Shown piece by piece: positions 13,101-23,424 of a stretch of 64,000 bases of DNA. Position 1 is the stretch's first letter, and each line of letters opens with the position of its first letter. The position numbers were made by a program, and so were the translations under genes. Under the pieces are notes generated by a model that saw only the letters and a program-made list of their open reading frames with translations, was not told the origin of the DNA and did no database searches. Origin of the DNA: Paragorgia papillata (taxonomy: Eukaryota > Cnidaria > Anthozoa > Scleralcyonacea > Coralliidae); assembly GCA_035771165.1 (NCBI GenBank), contig JAWNZC010000322.1, forward strand, positions 6,248,501 to 6,312,500, read 5' to 3'.

Positions 13101-15539
13101 AGGCGGCCATCCAGCCATGTATGGACGGCCATGGACGGCCTAAGCAAAAATATTCTCCTCAAACAACAACTTACAGGTTTCCCTCTTTCTGATGTTTGTA
13201 GATTTCTGTTGGCTACTGTTTACTTCAGCTATTGTGTAGGCTTTGTTACTTATTTTTGCCAAGACCATGCAGATATGACGATTGATTGCGCCTTGCGAGA
13301 TCGATTTAACCACGTATATGTATATGTATTACTATGTAAACCATTATGTGGCTCTAACATGAAGTAGCAACCACGTTTAAGTTTGACACACTCACTTGTT
13401 CCAGACTCCTCGCCTCCTCAGTCCAACCACGCGATACAATATAAAGATGTTTTAATTTAATTTGTGTTTATATTTTTATATAAAATATATAAAAATATTT
13501 ATTTTTTTTCTTTATATTTTTCTCAATAGTGCTATTAAAACGTGGGAAATGCTGTTTCAGAGACCCAAAATTCAAATATTTTGACCCCCCCTCCCCTAAA
13601 ATTTTTTTTGGATGGCCAGTTTTGAAATCCTGGCTAAAAGCTTGATTCCCAGGGTGGACGCATGCAAAATGGTGGCTATCAGTTTTTCTCTGCATTTTCG
13701 ATGCTTCTCCAACAAGGTGTTTTGTAACAACAGTGAATTTTCATTTGAGAAGAGTTTGAGGCTGAAATAGTGATAATGTTCACCAATTTGCAAAAATTCG
13801 AGAATTGGTATTGCTCTGTTCTCCTTGAAATTCAAACCTTGAGTGCGCAGTAAATCGCACACCTAGATTTGTCTGGGTGCATGTGGGTGTGTGCGGTCAC
13901 TCACCCCCAGTTTTTTGAAAGGGTTAGGCCACTCCAAATTATACTTTAGTTTCCCATCCACCCCTTCCTGAGAATTGCACGCAGGTGGGTCATTACCATT
14001 ATCTAATATGTATACCATATCCCTGAAATCTCACTTCCAGTGCGAATGTGCACCCTCGCACATTTCTTAAATTGCAGCAGTTAATACCAATCACGTACCC
14101 AGACCCTTGGTTAATACCAAAGAATTACCCGCTTTTTCACTTTCTTAGTTGATGTATATCAAAAGTTTAAGCAGCAACAATTCTATGTTGAATGTTACGT
14201 TGATATGTAAACAATTTATTGGTACATTAATCATTAATGGAAACAAAAGGTCAATGGACAAATCACGCGGCCCCTTCTAGGAGACATGGGTGGTGGATGG
14301 AAACTAAAGTCTAATTTGGAGTAGCCTTAGGGTGAGGGGTAGGTCCTTAGTATGTTATAACTGGGTACCTCACCTGGGGATTTTTATTAGGGCATGGGTA
14401 AAAAAGGTTGCTGACCACAGGTCTAAAGCTAGCCTTAGACCACCAAAATGTAACAAGGATTTTATATAAAGCTGATAAAACAGGCAAAACTTGCCCATCA
14501 TTTGCAATTACCACTGTATTTCTTGTAAAATTTCAAATTTTAAAATCTGGTAGTACTACATTTTTTGAGATATGGTTTTGACATTTTCACTGGTTAACTT
14601 AATCTGACTTTTCTTTCCACTTCTGACAAAATATTAAACGTTTTAATTGTGTGACATTGTAAGCATGCATGAACTATACAGTAAAAACCCACTAACAAGA
14701 ACCTACATTTTACCCAGGGTGAATTTCAGAATTCTCTGCACCAAAGATTTTCAAACATTTATTATTTGTGCACCAAAAAACTAGAAAGCTTGCGCCAAAA
14801 AAAACTGCACCATAACTATGAGCTTGTCAATCTGCGCCAAAAACGTGCCAAAATTTTTGAGGTAAATGCTCTGCGCCAAAGATCTTGGTCAAATACCCCC
14901 TCAAATTCAGTTTGGCATTTTACCAAATCAGCCCGGGATAGGTTCTTTCTTATATTCTCATATAAATAAATTCTTAATTTCAGCCTAACAAGAACCTACC
15001 ACTATTAAGAACCAGCGGGTTTTTACTGTTGTCCAAAATATCGTCCAATATTTTTACTCATGACTACACTAAAACTTTATCACGTGATGGTAAGTCGTTC
15101 ATGAATTTACTTCCTGTAGTCGAAGAAGATTCAATATGGTGGACTCCAGAACTACAGTAGATGTTATTCTATGACAAACTGAAGACCTTACCTGTTTTTC
15201 GTATTGCATTTTACGAATTTTATGGTCTTCCTGAAAAGGTTTCTTTTCCTCATCTGACATTTCCCTCCATTGGACTCCAGCTGCCTTGGCTATATCGCCA
15301 ATCTTCGTTGGTACCGTATTGCCATTTCTTTTCTTCACTGCAAGATCGCCTCTAAATTTTTCCAAAAAAATGAAATATGCAGATGCAGGCCTTTTGGGTT
15401 TGTCCCCTTGTTTCTTGTTTTTTTCACCAACATCTTTCTTCGACACTCTTCGCTTCTTTGGAGACCCAGACTTCGCGCTGTCTCCGGTAGGTCGCTTCTT
15501 GCAGTCTTTAAGAAACGAAAGAGAAGAGAAGGACGACAT
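5792..15539 (-). CDS. HMGB-type protein: two HMG boxes and an acidic tail (3 exons)
   Basis: Spliced from 15192..15539, 7698..7940 and 5792..5944 (348, 243 and 153 nt, every junction in phase 0), giving 247 residues. Residues 1-46 are Lys/Arg/Ser-rich. HMG box A is about 47-116 (KPKRPASAYFIFLEKFR, then VQWREMSDEEKKPF). HMG box B is about 128-197 (KPKKPRTAFFFFLEEFR, then GEEWRSMNDEDKKSY). The last ~30 residues are almost all Asp or Glu. The start is set by an in-frame TAA two codons upstream of the ATG. Known of the family: HMGB proteins bind and bend DNA in the nucleus, bind DNA through the L-shaped HMG box, and use the acidic tail to modulate binding. The box-box-tail order matches HMGB1-3, but the 46-residue basic N-terminal extension does not. 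The 7.25-kb first intron is full of transposon remnants. A distinct two-box HMG paralogue is possible; the family assignment is firm. Confidence 0.92.
6380..6659. mobile_element. MITE with AGGCCAAGTAAAAAA-type ends, TAA target duplication
   Basis: GGCCAAGTAAAAAAC at the left and TTTTTTTACTTGGCC at the right form terminal inverted repeats. TAA flanks both sides (6377..6379 and 6660..6662). A 3-bp TWA duplication with GGC-type ends is typical of PIF/Harbinger elements. It is non-coding and lies in HMGB-like intron 2. Confidence 0.75.
7409..7562. mobile_element. Palindromic MITE, GCCTGCTTTCCATTTGGTCG ends
   Basis: The left end GCCTGCTTTCCATTTGGTCGTGACC is mirrored by GGTCGCGACCAAATGAAAACCAGGC at the right. 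TTAT flanks both sides. Ends and size resemble the MITE at 22416..22585. Confidence 0.7.
7698..7940 (-). CDS. HMGB-like exon 2 (box B)
   Basis: Encodes residues 117-197. The acceptor is TGTTTTAG just above 7940 and the donor is GTAAAG below 7698. It holds the complete second HMG box, including the aromatic run FFFFLEEFR and the conserved Trp of GEEWRSM. Confidence 0.93.
8032..8241. repeat. Palindrome with ACTTTTCCGCTTTG / CAAAGCGAAAAGT arms
   Basis: About 95 bp per arm: TTCGTTGGTAAGCTCAGATATTCG is mirrored by CGAATATCTGAACTTCCCAACAAA, and the two AACGT(A)ATTCCGAACG parts pair. It lies in HMGB-like intron 1. Confidence 0.8.
8275..8365. repeat. Low-complexity G-rich tract
   Basis: A run of about 20 G at 8310..8329 is followed by repeats of GTGAATAGGG. 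No function can be inferred; the length is likely unreliable in any assembly. Confidence 0.7.
8861..9194. mobile_element. MITE with ATTATATGCATGACAAAAT terminal repeats
   Basis: ATTATATGCATGACAAAAT at the left is matched by ATTTTGTCATGCATATAAT at the right, 334 bp overall. Just inside the left end is CATTCTGATTGGTTGAGAG. The interior has no significant ORF. Confidence 0.8.
9279..9440. mobile_element. MITE with GATCGTTTGCAATCACGTGAT ends
   Basis: The left end GATCGTTTGCAATCACGTGA pairs with the right end ACGTGACGTCATGTGCAAACGATC. It is a distant relative of the GATCGTTTTCACTCACGTG elements at 23751, 30345 and 33294. Confidence 0.65.
9724..9917. mobile_element. Degraded MITE, CAGTGGCGTAGGAAG left end
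   Basis: AACAGTGGCGTAGGAAGCAAG at the left and CGGTTCCTACGTGTCACGGTGG at the right are imperfect inverted repeats. The interior has repeated AGGGGCAC/AAAAGG-type text. Similar CAG(G)GGC(G)TGGCG ends occur at 28290..28780. Confidence 0.5.
10078..10192. repeat. C-run, (GT)n and G-run low-complexity tract
   Basis: A C11-type run at about 10098..10108 is followed at about 10152..10187 by (GT)9 leading directly into about 18 G. It is a candidate for unusual DNA structure; the lengths are probably polymorphic. Confidence 0.75.
11608..12045 (-). pseudogene. hAT transposase relic (dimerisation domain)
   Basis: Read on the minus strand from 11820 to 11608, the translation contains DGDDALKWWKQNAIKLLLLS, a stop, then LARRYLAIQVSTSLLERLFS followed by KAGQ and QLKPDNVDMLVFLTENL. 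This is the signature order of the hAT C-terminal dimerisation region (WW, LAR-YLAI, S-ERxFS-AG, L-P-x-V--L-FL--N). The internal stop shows it is dead. Coding-like sequence continues upstream toward about 12045, but frame changes prevent further assignment. It lies in HMGB-like intron 1, same strand as the gene. Transposon ends were not identified. Confidence 0.75.
12050..13920. other. HMGB-like intron 1 sequence, little recognised
   Basis: AT-rich. The minus frame at 12795..13067 (90 codons, Lys-rich) has no domain I recognise. A C-rich remnant at about 13580..13660 and a short GGCGGCCAT/ATGGACGGCC inverted motif at 13100..13140 are the only structures noted. Confidence 0.4.
13927..14326. 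mobile_element. MITE with GGCCACTCCAAATTA ends, TTA target duplication
   Basis: GGCCACTCCAAATTATACTT at the left mirrors AAAGTCTAATTTGGAGTAGCC at the right, 400 bp. TTA flanks it at 13924..13926 and 14327..14329. The target type and GGC ends suggest PIF/Harbinger. Confidence 0.8.
14679..15028. mobile_element. Tc1/mariner-like MITE, CAGTAAAAACCC ends
   Basis: CAGTAAAAACCCACTAACAA at the left and GCGGGTTTTTACTG at the right. TA precedes the left end; the right flank is TT, so the duplication is eroded. Its right-hand part is nearly the same as the shorter copy at 31867..32006. The interior has repeats of GCGCCAAAAA that the short copy lacks. Confidence 0.75.
15192..15539 (-). CDS. HMGB-like exon 1 (N-terminal extension and box A)
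   Basis: Encodes residues 1-116. It ends in CAATACGAAAAACAG followed by the donor GTAAGG. The open frame continues into the intron for a few codons, but the strong donor and the phase-0 match to exon 2 set the end. Confidence 0.92.
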
Positions 15540-16630
15540 TTCTTAGTACAGTAAGACCAAGCCAGAATTTCTAGTCCAATTGAATATACAACGTTTTGTA
15601 AAACCCAGGTAACGTAGCATTTAACCATACTGTAGGATGAGCGAAATGCTGTTACGGGGGTAATGTTTTGCTTCTTATATATACCCTATATACAGCACTA
15701 CGGCGTTACTGAAGACTATATAGAAAAGCAAACAAGCCGTAAACAGAGGCGCGCCGAAAATTGCGAGGGAAATTAAGAGTTACTGGCAACGTTGGATTGT
15801 GAACAAAATTTACTATAATTTCGACAAAAATTGAATTTGGAGAAAGATGTTGCCTTGTGTTAATGCTTAGTTACTGCTAACCTGAGAACAAATTGCTCCT
15901 ATGGTCTTTAGTAATATAGTTTTATATATGTGACTATAGCATAGACCTTTGTTAGTACTGACATATATAAGTTAGTTATATACAGCATTCAACGCTCGGA
16001 TTTTTCTGCGTTTATTAACTTTCGTTCGTTCTTACCTTCCATATCTGTAAAATCTCCACAATATGTGAGATAAACTGTACGAAAAATCTTTATTTGGTCA
16101 GCAACACCAAAGCCGAGCAAGTCAAATCAGTTGCAACGTCGTTATACAAAGACAAAGCTTTCGTGTGGGCCACGAGGATTCTTTCACAGAAGGGACGCGC
16201 TAAGCCTTCGGTCGGGCTAGTCACCGCAAAGTGCGCATGCGTGCAGGAAATATTCAAATTTATTAATTTATTTCATTCTGTTGATGAACATATCTAATTG
16301 AATAGGTTCAAGAAAAAACTGACTTTAAATTTTTTGAATAATATTAAATAACACACTCCGAAAATTGCAGATTTGTTTGGGCGGTTGAGCCCGCACGCAT
16401 AACGTTTTTGCACCCTCTTTATTGTATTTAAACATAGCATACATTTTCAATACTGTAGGTTTGCTTTGGATTTTTTAAGATTTTCACGTTTCAACGTAAC
16501 ATTGCTATTACTATTTGCTACTCAATTTTACATACTGCAGTTATCTTCGCTCATATAATTTTCTGGCAACGCCTAGCAATTTATAGGCACTGATCTCAAA
16601 AGAGAGTCTGGGCCTCCTGTCAGTTAAATT
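15540..16630. other. Presumed HMGB-like promoter region; no motif recognised
   Basis: Directly upstream of the HMGB-like start. A minus-strand GATATGGAAG|GTAAGAACG at about 16030..16045 could be a donor of an upstream leader exon, with CTGTACTAAG just above 15539 as a possible acceptor, but this is speculative. No inverted repeat of note was seen. Confidence 0.35.
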
Positions 16631-16639
16631 TATTAAAGG

Positions 16640-17435
16640 TGAGTAGGTGACGTACAGTCCGTTCTGCGCATGTACGAAACTAATGCTTACATCTTTATTT
16701 ACAAAAAATATACTTTACCTTATTCAAGATTGTACCCAAAACAAAACATTTTCAGAAGAAATAGAAGAAATTGAACTGAGTACTTCGTGTAATTATCTAC
16801 GAATGTCATATCATGTTCATGGGGACTCCATGGCGAACATGCGCAGAACGGCCTGTACATCATGTGCATGCACCCACGATCGGAAATGGCGGCTGTCGAG
16901 GCTCGTGAAATACGGGCTGACCACTGATCTCAAATAATAGACTCATTATACTGGATAGAGCATCCGGTGCTCGCTGTGAAGTCGGAATAAATTAGCGGCG
17001 GCCATTTCAGGTGGGACCCACTTGGGTTTCATACAGCCACTTTTAAGTTCTCCCATAGCGACAGGTACATGTCACAAAAATTTAGCTGGTTTTCGTTAAA
17101 AATCCAATCATTTAAAGCGAAAACCAGAGGCGAAAACTATGATTCAGCAATATTGTGGATCCCACCGGATATGGCCGCCACGAGATTTTTAGCCTCACTT
17201 CCGACTTCAATTTTTGCCACGCGCGAAACAATAGATGCTCTATCCAGTATAATGAGTATATAATTTGAGATCAGTGGGGCTGACCCGTATTAGCTACACA
17301 TGCGTAGAACGAATATCTTGCGTGTAAACGTCATATCAATACACGGCCGACAACTCACTTGAGCCAGCACGCACGAGAACTGCGAACTAGCTGCCTCATG
17401 AAAGTGGCCGATTTTCTATATGCGATTTCCGATCG
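16640..17435. repeat. Two-level nested palindrome
   Basis: The inner pair CACTGATCTCAAATAATAGA...GGATAGAGCATC (about 16920..16970) mirrors GATGCTCTATCC...TTTGAGATCAGTG (17232..17277). An outer pair around GATCGGAAATGGCGGC (about 16888) and TGCGATTTCCGATCGTGC (17422) extends the symmetry, as do CGCATGTACGAAAC (16667) and CATGCGTAGAACGAA (17299). No coding content. Confidence 0.65.
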
Positions 17436-17448
17436 TGCTGTTTACCAA

Positions 17449-17814
17449 CCTCGTTTCCAGGGCCTTTTTGAATTAATTGGGAGAGCGGGAGAGGGCCCTG
17501 ATTTTCCCTGACATAGGTTGGTCACAGCACCCAGAAATATTAGCAATTTAGTTTAGTATGCAAAATCATTCTGAGTAATGGCAGTCCCGTGGGAGAAGTT
17601 CATTGTAATGGCGACCCCATTTGTCCCGTTGACGGTCCCGTTGAAGCTATTTGATCATAACTGGCACAAAACGTATGCATAAATATGTTCACGAAGAATG
17701 TTTAAGAAAGCAATCAACCAATGAAAATGCAGAGTGCACCAGCCGATACCAAGGGCCTTTTCCCGCCCTACGTAAGCCCTACGTACCAATTTCAAAAAGG
17801 CCCTGGGAACGAGG
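17449..17814. mobile_element. MITE of the CAACCTCGT-CCAGGGCC family
   Basis: CCAACCTCGTTTCCAGGGCC at the left and GGCCCTGGGAACGAGGTTG at the right, plus internal arms GGGAGAGCGGG and CCTTTTCCCGCCC. The flanks show only a weak 8-bp similarity, so the insertion is old or the duplication has decayed. Confidence 0.8.
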
Positions 17815-18640
17815 TTGCTCTATTTGCAAATGCGGAGCGATTGGAGGGGTCTTTGCTATAATTACATGCAGGTGTTTACAAAAAAAGACAAACAAAAATG
17901 TTATTGATTCTTTCCAAGATTTTCTCGGATATTTAATTCAAGTCTACTAAAATTTGTGTGTTTTTTTTAATTTTTGGAAAGATTGCATACATAGTACAGT
18001 AGGTTCATACATCACAGCATGATCATAATGATCTAGAAAGATGCAGACATAATTGGAGGTAAACAGTCACAGTATTAGGGTTGATGTAGCTGCTGATGTA
18101 CGATCAATTACTTAATTGTATCACTGAAAGAGGCGAAATATGCCAATTGGTCGCTACTGTAAACGTATGTGTACTGTTGCGGCTACTGATACTATACAGA
18201 CACAAGTGCATTACGGTGCGCTTTAATAGATCTGACCTACAAGACACAGTCAATACATGCTAAACAGACACGAAAGTCACTAATAAAAGACACTAAATTT
18301 TGCGACATGGTAGAAGTGAGATATTGAGTCATTGATACTGAGAAATATACTTGCAAAGGTGTGTCTGAGGGATGGTGGTCACATTTTGGTATTTTACTAT
18401 AACACAAGCTGTAGATTTGATTCCCACTTGGAAACTTGGATTTAGTTTTTCTGAGTAAACAGCTTGAAGAATATTTATTTACACACAAATTATTCTCATA
18501 TGAATCTGATGAAACATATTGTACATCTTTTAACTAATTTTTCTTTTTTCTTTCATGTTTATTAGTTTATAAGCTGCATGGATTGAAATTATGCATCGAG
18601 TACTATCCATATCTCTATATTGGATGGCGTGTGGATATTG
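17815..18640. other. Intergenic stretch, nothing recognised
   Basis: No exon, tandem repeat or strong inverted repeat found. The minus frame at 18237..18488 has no domain I recognise. Confidence 0.4.
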
Positions 18641-18643
18641 GAT

Positions 18644-19169
18644 ATACCTTATTATAGGAAATTAACGCTACATGAAATTAACGCGAATTTCCAAAATTCG
18701 CGTTAATTTAAGTCGTGTTAATTTTTGCGAGCGTTAATTTCCGCGACTTTAATTAAGTGGATGAAGCGTTAATTTCCGCGACCTTAATTTCTATTAATAT
18801 AACCCTAAATTCTGGATCCTGTTCAGACGCTGTAAATAATGCTCGAAGTGGTCAGATTTCTCCTCTTAACCCTTACGTTTGGGTATTAAAGGTTCTCAAG
18901 CAATCGCCAGTCTGGTTTTACATGCAGTATAGATTTGTTTTGTTCAGGATTTTTATATTCAGTGTTAAAATAAAATATGTTCGTGTTGCCACCACAAACT
19001 GCGTTGCGTTAATCGCGTTAATTTCCTTCGTTTTGAAATCTTACCTCCTTTTCGCGTTAATTTCCTTCATTCGGAAGTTGTTTTAACTTCAATTCGCGTT
19101 AATTTAAGTCACGTTAATAATTTCAAATACCTTAATTAATCCGAGCGTTAATTTCCTATAATAAGGTAT
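18644..19169. mobile_element. Element with ATACCTTATTATAGGAAATT ends and GCGTTAATTT repeats
   Basis: The two ends are inverted copies (ATACCTTATTATAGGAAATT...AATTTCCTATAATAAGGTAT). Between them the motif GCGTTAATTT or its complement occurs more than ten times, concentrated next to both ends and around 19010..19100. The frame at 18757..19086 is an artefact of these repeats. Superfamily unknown. Confidence 0.8.
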
Positions 19170-19219
19170 TAATATTTTTATCCGCCATCAGTAACTGTCA
19201 TTACTAATAGTAATATATT

Positions 19220-19530
19220 TAACAATTATTCGCCGAAGGCGAGGTGAATATCGGTGAATAATAACCGAGACGAAGTCGAGGTTATTATTTACCGATATTC
19301 ACTGAGCCTGAGGCGAATAATTGTTTTAGTATAAATACACATTTTCGTACTTTTAGGAACAACATTTTCTTTAAAATTGTTAATTTCCTCGTCTGTCACA
19401 TTGAAAAATCGGCTGGCGGCCATTTTGAATAAACGCTGTAGGTGATTATATATCGAGAATTAGTCCGAAGTAGCTCGACCAATCAGCGCGCGCGATTTTC
19501 TATAATCACCTGTGTATTTATACTAAATAT
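19220..19530. repeat. Palindromic repeats of the CGAAGGCGAGGTTATTATT type
   Basis: CAATTATTCGCCGAAGGCGAGG is mirrored by the CCTGAGGCGAATAATTG region (19222..19324). Outer matches TAGTATAAATACACA and TGTGTATTTATACTA plus TAGGTGATTATA/TATAATCACCT enclose 19326..19527. These appear to be two adjacent or nested MITEs. Confidence 0.65.
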
Positions 19531-19839
19531 TCATATTAACTTGTACCATATTTGTTGTGGTATCTTTTTCTATTTTTATAGTTCATTATGGTAAATAATG
19601 ATTACTTGTGAGTAATGAATGATGAACCATTCAGCAAAAAAACTACACTCATCACTCAGAGAAGCACAGTCATAGCCAGAAATCCCACAGGCTTGCCAGG
19701 TGAAGTAACATGAGCAACAAATTGCTGCAACTGTTGCATTGGTATGCAAGTTGAAAAACGTTGTTGCGCGTATTACCACCCACCTCAAACATTGTCACGG
19801 GATCATAGTGCAATATAATTGGTTCATTTGCTACTTTTG

Positions 19840-20310
19840 AGGAGAACCCTAGCCCCCTCATTGGGGACAATTTACAGATTTGTCGGGGAATGATCTGGAA
19901 GAAAAATTGTATTTTTAACAATTGGCAAAGAACTTTTAACAGATTAGGCCATGCAGACAAGTCAGTAATTAATGCTTTAATAGTGAAATGAAACTCCTTT
20001 AGAAACACAGGATACGGTGTATATCGTGTAGAAGCCAACAGTAATAATTACAACACACAAAATTCCGGCATTTCCTGTCTGCAATGTTGGACGAAAATGG
20101 CAAAGGTAAATGACCACACCTTGAAAATAAATGCTGTAACTTGTCGGATATTGCAATAATTTCACGCTGAAAAGATGGGAAACTGAGTTATTCTAGACGT
20201 TCAAATTTTGGAAATTTTCCGGGGGAGATTGCCCCCGGACCCCCCTACTAGCTCCCCCGTCGGGGACCTTAGCCCATGTGTCGGTGAATTCTTGGCGCCA
20301 CCCCTGTGTA
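19840..20310. repeat. Relic of the window-start fold-back family
   Basis: Text around 19860..19985 (GGGGACAATTTACAGATTTG..., GAAAAATTGTATTTTTAACA, AATTGGCAAAGAACTTTT, GTAATTAATGCTTT) matches 230..350. GGTGAATTCTTGGCGCCACC at 20283 matches the right end of the inner element at 411..425. It is one-armed and degenerate. Confidence 0.7.
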
Positions 20311-21054
20311 CAATCGCTAAGCCCAGTCTTGGCAAAACCTAGTGTGGTAACGTTAACAATGTTAATGGTTGCGTATTTTTAGACACTCATCCAGTAACAA
20401 GACCAGATGCCCCCCTCTAGGACCACACATTACCCCTTTCCATCAAATCGTTTGTAGAGTTTAGACAGTACAACAACGTAACGCAAGTTCCAAAGGAAAT
20501 GAAACTAGTCTCAAAACAAATAATAGGACTTTAATTTTGAAACGTCTAATTCATTTAAAATTATACAATTCAAAAACATCCGAAAAGCATTGTTGATTTA
20601 GTGAATTAAGTCAGCCAAAGCACGTTTCAAAATTCGTTCTCGTGATCTCGTCTAATAACGAAGATTATACTTGAACACTTTTCCAATAACTGATCGAGAA
20701 GTTAGAAACAGTCGAATTAACATCAGACGGAAATACATTACACCCATTATAATTTTTCTTCTGTATGTTGGTTTAGTATGCATGCATGCAGTCAAACTTC
20801 CATCATTCATGTTTTATCGTAGCATGGTTGACTTGCATTTGAAACGTTTAGTAGAAGACCCTAGTCGGCTAGTCTTTCCACTGATGAGAAAAGTTATCAG
20901 ATTATCAATGGGGCAGAAAGGCCTCCAAATTTTGACCAGCCCGCCGAAAACGAGTGAATAAAATAATTATTATAGTATATAATTTATAAATATATTATAG
21001 TATATAGTTTATAAATAAATATTTTAGTAATAATACTTTATAATATTAAGTGAT

Positions 21055-21445
21055 TATTACCGAGAACGAGGTCTGTACGGGAAAATATCAGACCGACGAC
21101 TTGACAGTGCGGACCGAGCCGCAGGCGAGGTTCGTACAAAAAAGACCGAGGTCTGATATTTTCCCGTACAGACCGAGTAAACGAGGTTAATAAAGTGTTT
21201 ATTATATGGCTATTTCAAGTTTTTTGATAATTATTGTCTCAAACTTTAATAGTGTGAAAACCCACAGTTTGTACGAACTGTGCATGAAAACCTTAGAAAT
21301 TCACACGAGCAAAATCAACATCCGGGACAGCGGTCCGGATACGGAAAAAGACGGACTGTAGTCCGGATACGCATTTTTACGGACCGTGCGTTGACCAATC
21401 AGAGCTCAGGATATTACAAAGCCATATAATAAAATTTATTATATG
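21055..21445. repeat. Two adjacent fold-back elements
   Basis: 21060..21188: GAGGTCTGTACGGGAAAATA is mirrored by TATTTTCCCGTACAGACCGAG. 21193..21435: TTTATTATATGGCTATTT is mirrored by AAAGCCATATAATAAA and followed by a second direct TTTATTATATGACTATTTTC. Both are non-coding. The stretch 20310..21055 holds nothing recognised apart from AT-rich runs near 20960. Confidence 0.65.
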
Positions 21446-22024
21446 ACTATTTTCGTGAGCGGTCTGGAACGTGAAATTCAGCAATTTGATTCTACATCCC
21501 GGGAACAACGTTGACAAATATTTGGGTATTGGACAATATTCTTAAAGTTTCTTTCCAGAGACAATTTCTGCTGTTTTTTACTGGGTATACGAGAGGCACT
21601 GGCCAGGATACTCATCCTTTCACCCACGCTTTAATCTGTTCGGACTGCTGCCATACCCTACTTTTTGCACTACAGTTGCTTTTGCTAACATACAACATCT
21701 TACAAACATCTGATCTGATCATGGTGATTAGCGAAGTTATTTTCCTTGTGAACGAAACCTTTTTGAAGTGCACATTGCCAGCACCAAGCTAAAAAAACTG
21801 TTCACCCCCCTATAAGAGGCAGCAAAAAGAATAATTTAACTATTTACAACTTTGACACTACTTACAGTTATATATATATAGACAATATATAATAAACTAT
21901 AGTGGTTTATAACACGAGCCAGTTCCAGTATTTTATAGATGAGCAAGTAAAGGATTAAAATTTGACCACAAAGCAATAGGTCAGTCTATTTCAGACGCGT
22001 GTTTTTCATGAGCCATATCTATAA

Positions 22025-22156
22025 GGCTATGTGCACACGGTAACGTTTCCGAGCGTTTTCGTATTGTTTACTGTTCTCAAGGGAATCGAAAACAATCAGC
22101 TCATTATTTGAAACAATACGAAAACGCTCCGAAACGTTACCATGTGACACATAGCC
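22025..22156. mobile_element. 132-bp MITE, GGCTATGTGCACACGGTAAC ends, TAA duplication
   Basis: Nearly full-length palindrome (GGCTATGTGCACACGGTAACGTTTCC and its complement), flanked by TAA at 22022..22024 and 22157..22159. Almost identical to the copy at 46151..46281. PIF/Harbinger-like by target and ends. Confidence 0.88.
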
Positions 22157-22415
22157 TAATACTAAAATTAAGTTCATGAAAAATACGCCGTCTGAATCAA
22201 TTAAATACGGCAGATTGTATAAGTTCGACCTAATTCTTAAATACGGCCGTCGCGGTCGTATTCTGGTGGAGTTACTCCACAGGGAGTAAAATTGAAAGTA
22301 TCTTATCAATTGGAGTTAATTTAAATTATATACGACTGTGGTACGACTTTGATTCAAACGACGTATTTTCCATGTGCCGTATATCTAATGCATAAATTAT
22401 ATAATAATGCTTAAA

Positions 22416-22585
22416 GCCTGGTTTCCATATAGCCGTAAGAGCTGGCGGCATGGCTGCGGCAAGGGGCGATGGTCCAATCATATAGATAGAGTTGAATTAG
22501 CCAGCAATAAAAAGCTGTATGCGATTGGACCATTGCCCTTGCCGCAGCCATGCCGCCGGCGCTTACGGCTATATGGAAACCAGGC
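22416..22585. mobile_element. MITE, GCCTGGTTTCCATATAGCCG ends
   Basis: GCCTGGTTTCCATATAGCCGTAAG mirrors CTTACGGCTATATGGAAACCAGGC. Second-layer arms GGCATGGCTGCGGCAAGG and CCTTGCCGCAGCCATGCC leave a short centre near 22500. TTAA is present on both sides and overlaps the next MITE. Confidence 0.85.
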
Positions 22586-22589
22586 TTAA

Positions 22590-22726
22590 GGCTACGTCCA
22601 CACATATACGTTTTCGTAGCGTTTTCATGTTGTTCTCCGTCCTCAAGGGAATAGAAAACAATGGTCTACTCACCTGAAACAATATGAAAACGCTACGAAA
22701 ACGTATACGTGTGCATGGACGTAGCC
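22590..22726. mobile_element. MITE, GGCTACGTCCACACATATACG ends, TTAA flanks
   Basis: GGCTACGTCCACAC...ACGTTTTCGTAGCG and the complement give a 137-bp palindrome. It sits directly against the previous MITE and shares the layout (GTTTTC, CTCAAGGGAAT, CACCTGAAAC) of the copies at 22025 and 46151. Confidence 0.85.
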
Positions 22727-22729
22727 TTA

Positions 22730-23390
22730 ATGTATGATTTTACACAGAATTTGAATACGAATACGCATTTAATTATATTCGACTCAATAAATACGGCGTG
22801 TGAATCAAACGCCGTTCTTTGGTCGAACCAATTTGTATTAGATACGGCTCATGATAAATACACCATCTGAACGGGGCCTAATTCTATTTCTAACAAATTA
22901 GAATAAAAATATAGTGAATGCATTCATTTGGAACTTCTTTATCCAAGCCCAGCAACGCAGAAACTTTAGGGAGGCACGTTTTTTCCCCCCAGCTGTACAT
23001 CATCTAACTAGACTCGTTAGTCTTGTCTTGACGATATAAACAGTACCGTACCAGACTAACAGTGACCGCTAAAGATCCAGCCACACCGCCAGTTATATAT
23101 CTTGTTCGTTCACTTTTTTTCGGCTATTAAATTACAAGATATTTTATGTTTGGTCCAATGATTAACTTGGCATTCTCTAAAATAAAACAAAAATTACATG
23201 TTTTGTAATTTGGTCAGCGAATAACAACTTAATATGCAAAGAAATATACTAAACCGTGAGTGAGGGATGATGATTTCGCCAATTTTAATGTCCGATATGA
23301 CGGCCCAGATCCTCCCCATCAGCAGTATAAAGCTGAAATCAGAAGCCCTGGTATTTCTGATTGTCTATTGCGAAAACTCTATCATGTGGA
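22730..23390. other. Intergenic stretch, nothing recognised
   Basis: No domains, tandem arrays or strong palindromes seen apart from short AATACGGCGTG/GAATCAAACG echoes of the neighbouring MITEs. Confidence 0.4.
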
Positions 23391-23424
23391 ACCTATAGAA
23401 CCTATAAAACCCATGGAGCCTATA

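Noticed and set aside
16030..16045. ATGGAAG|GTAAG on the minus strand as an upstream first exon
   Set aside because: Only a donor-like string; no homology or leader evidence, and exon 1 of the HMGB-like gene already has an in-frame upstream stop.
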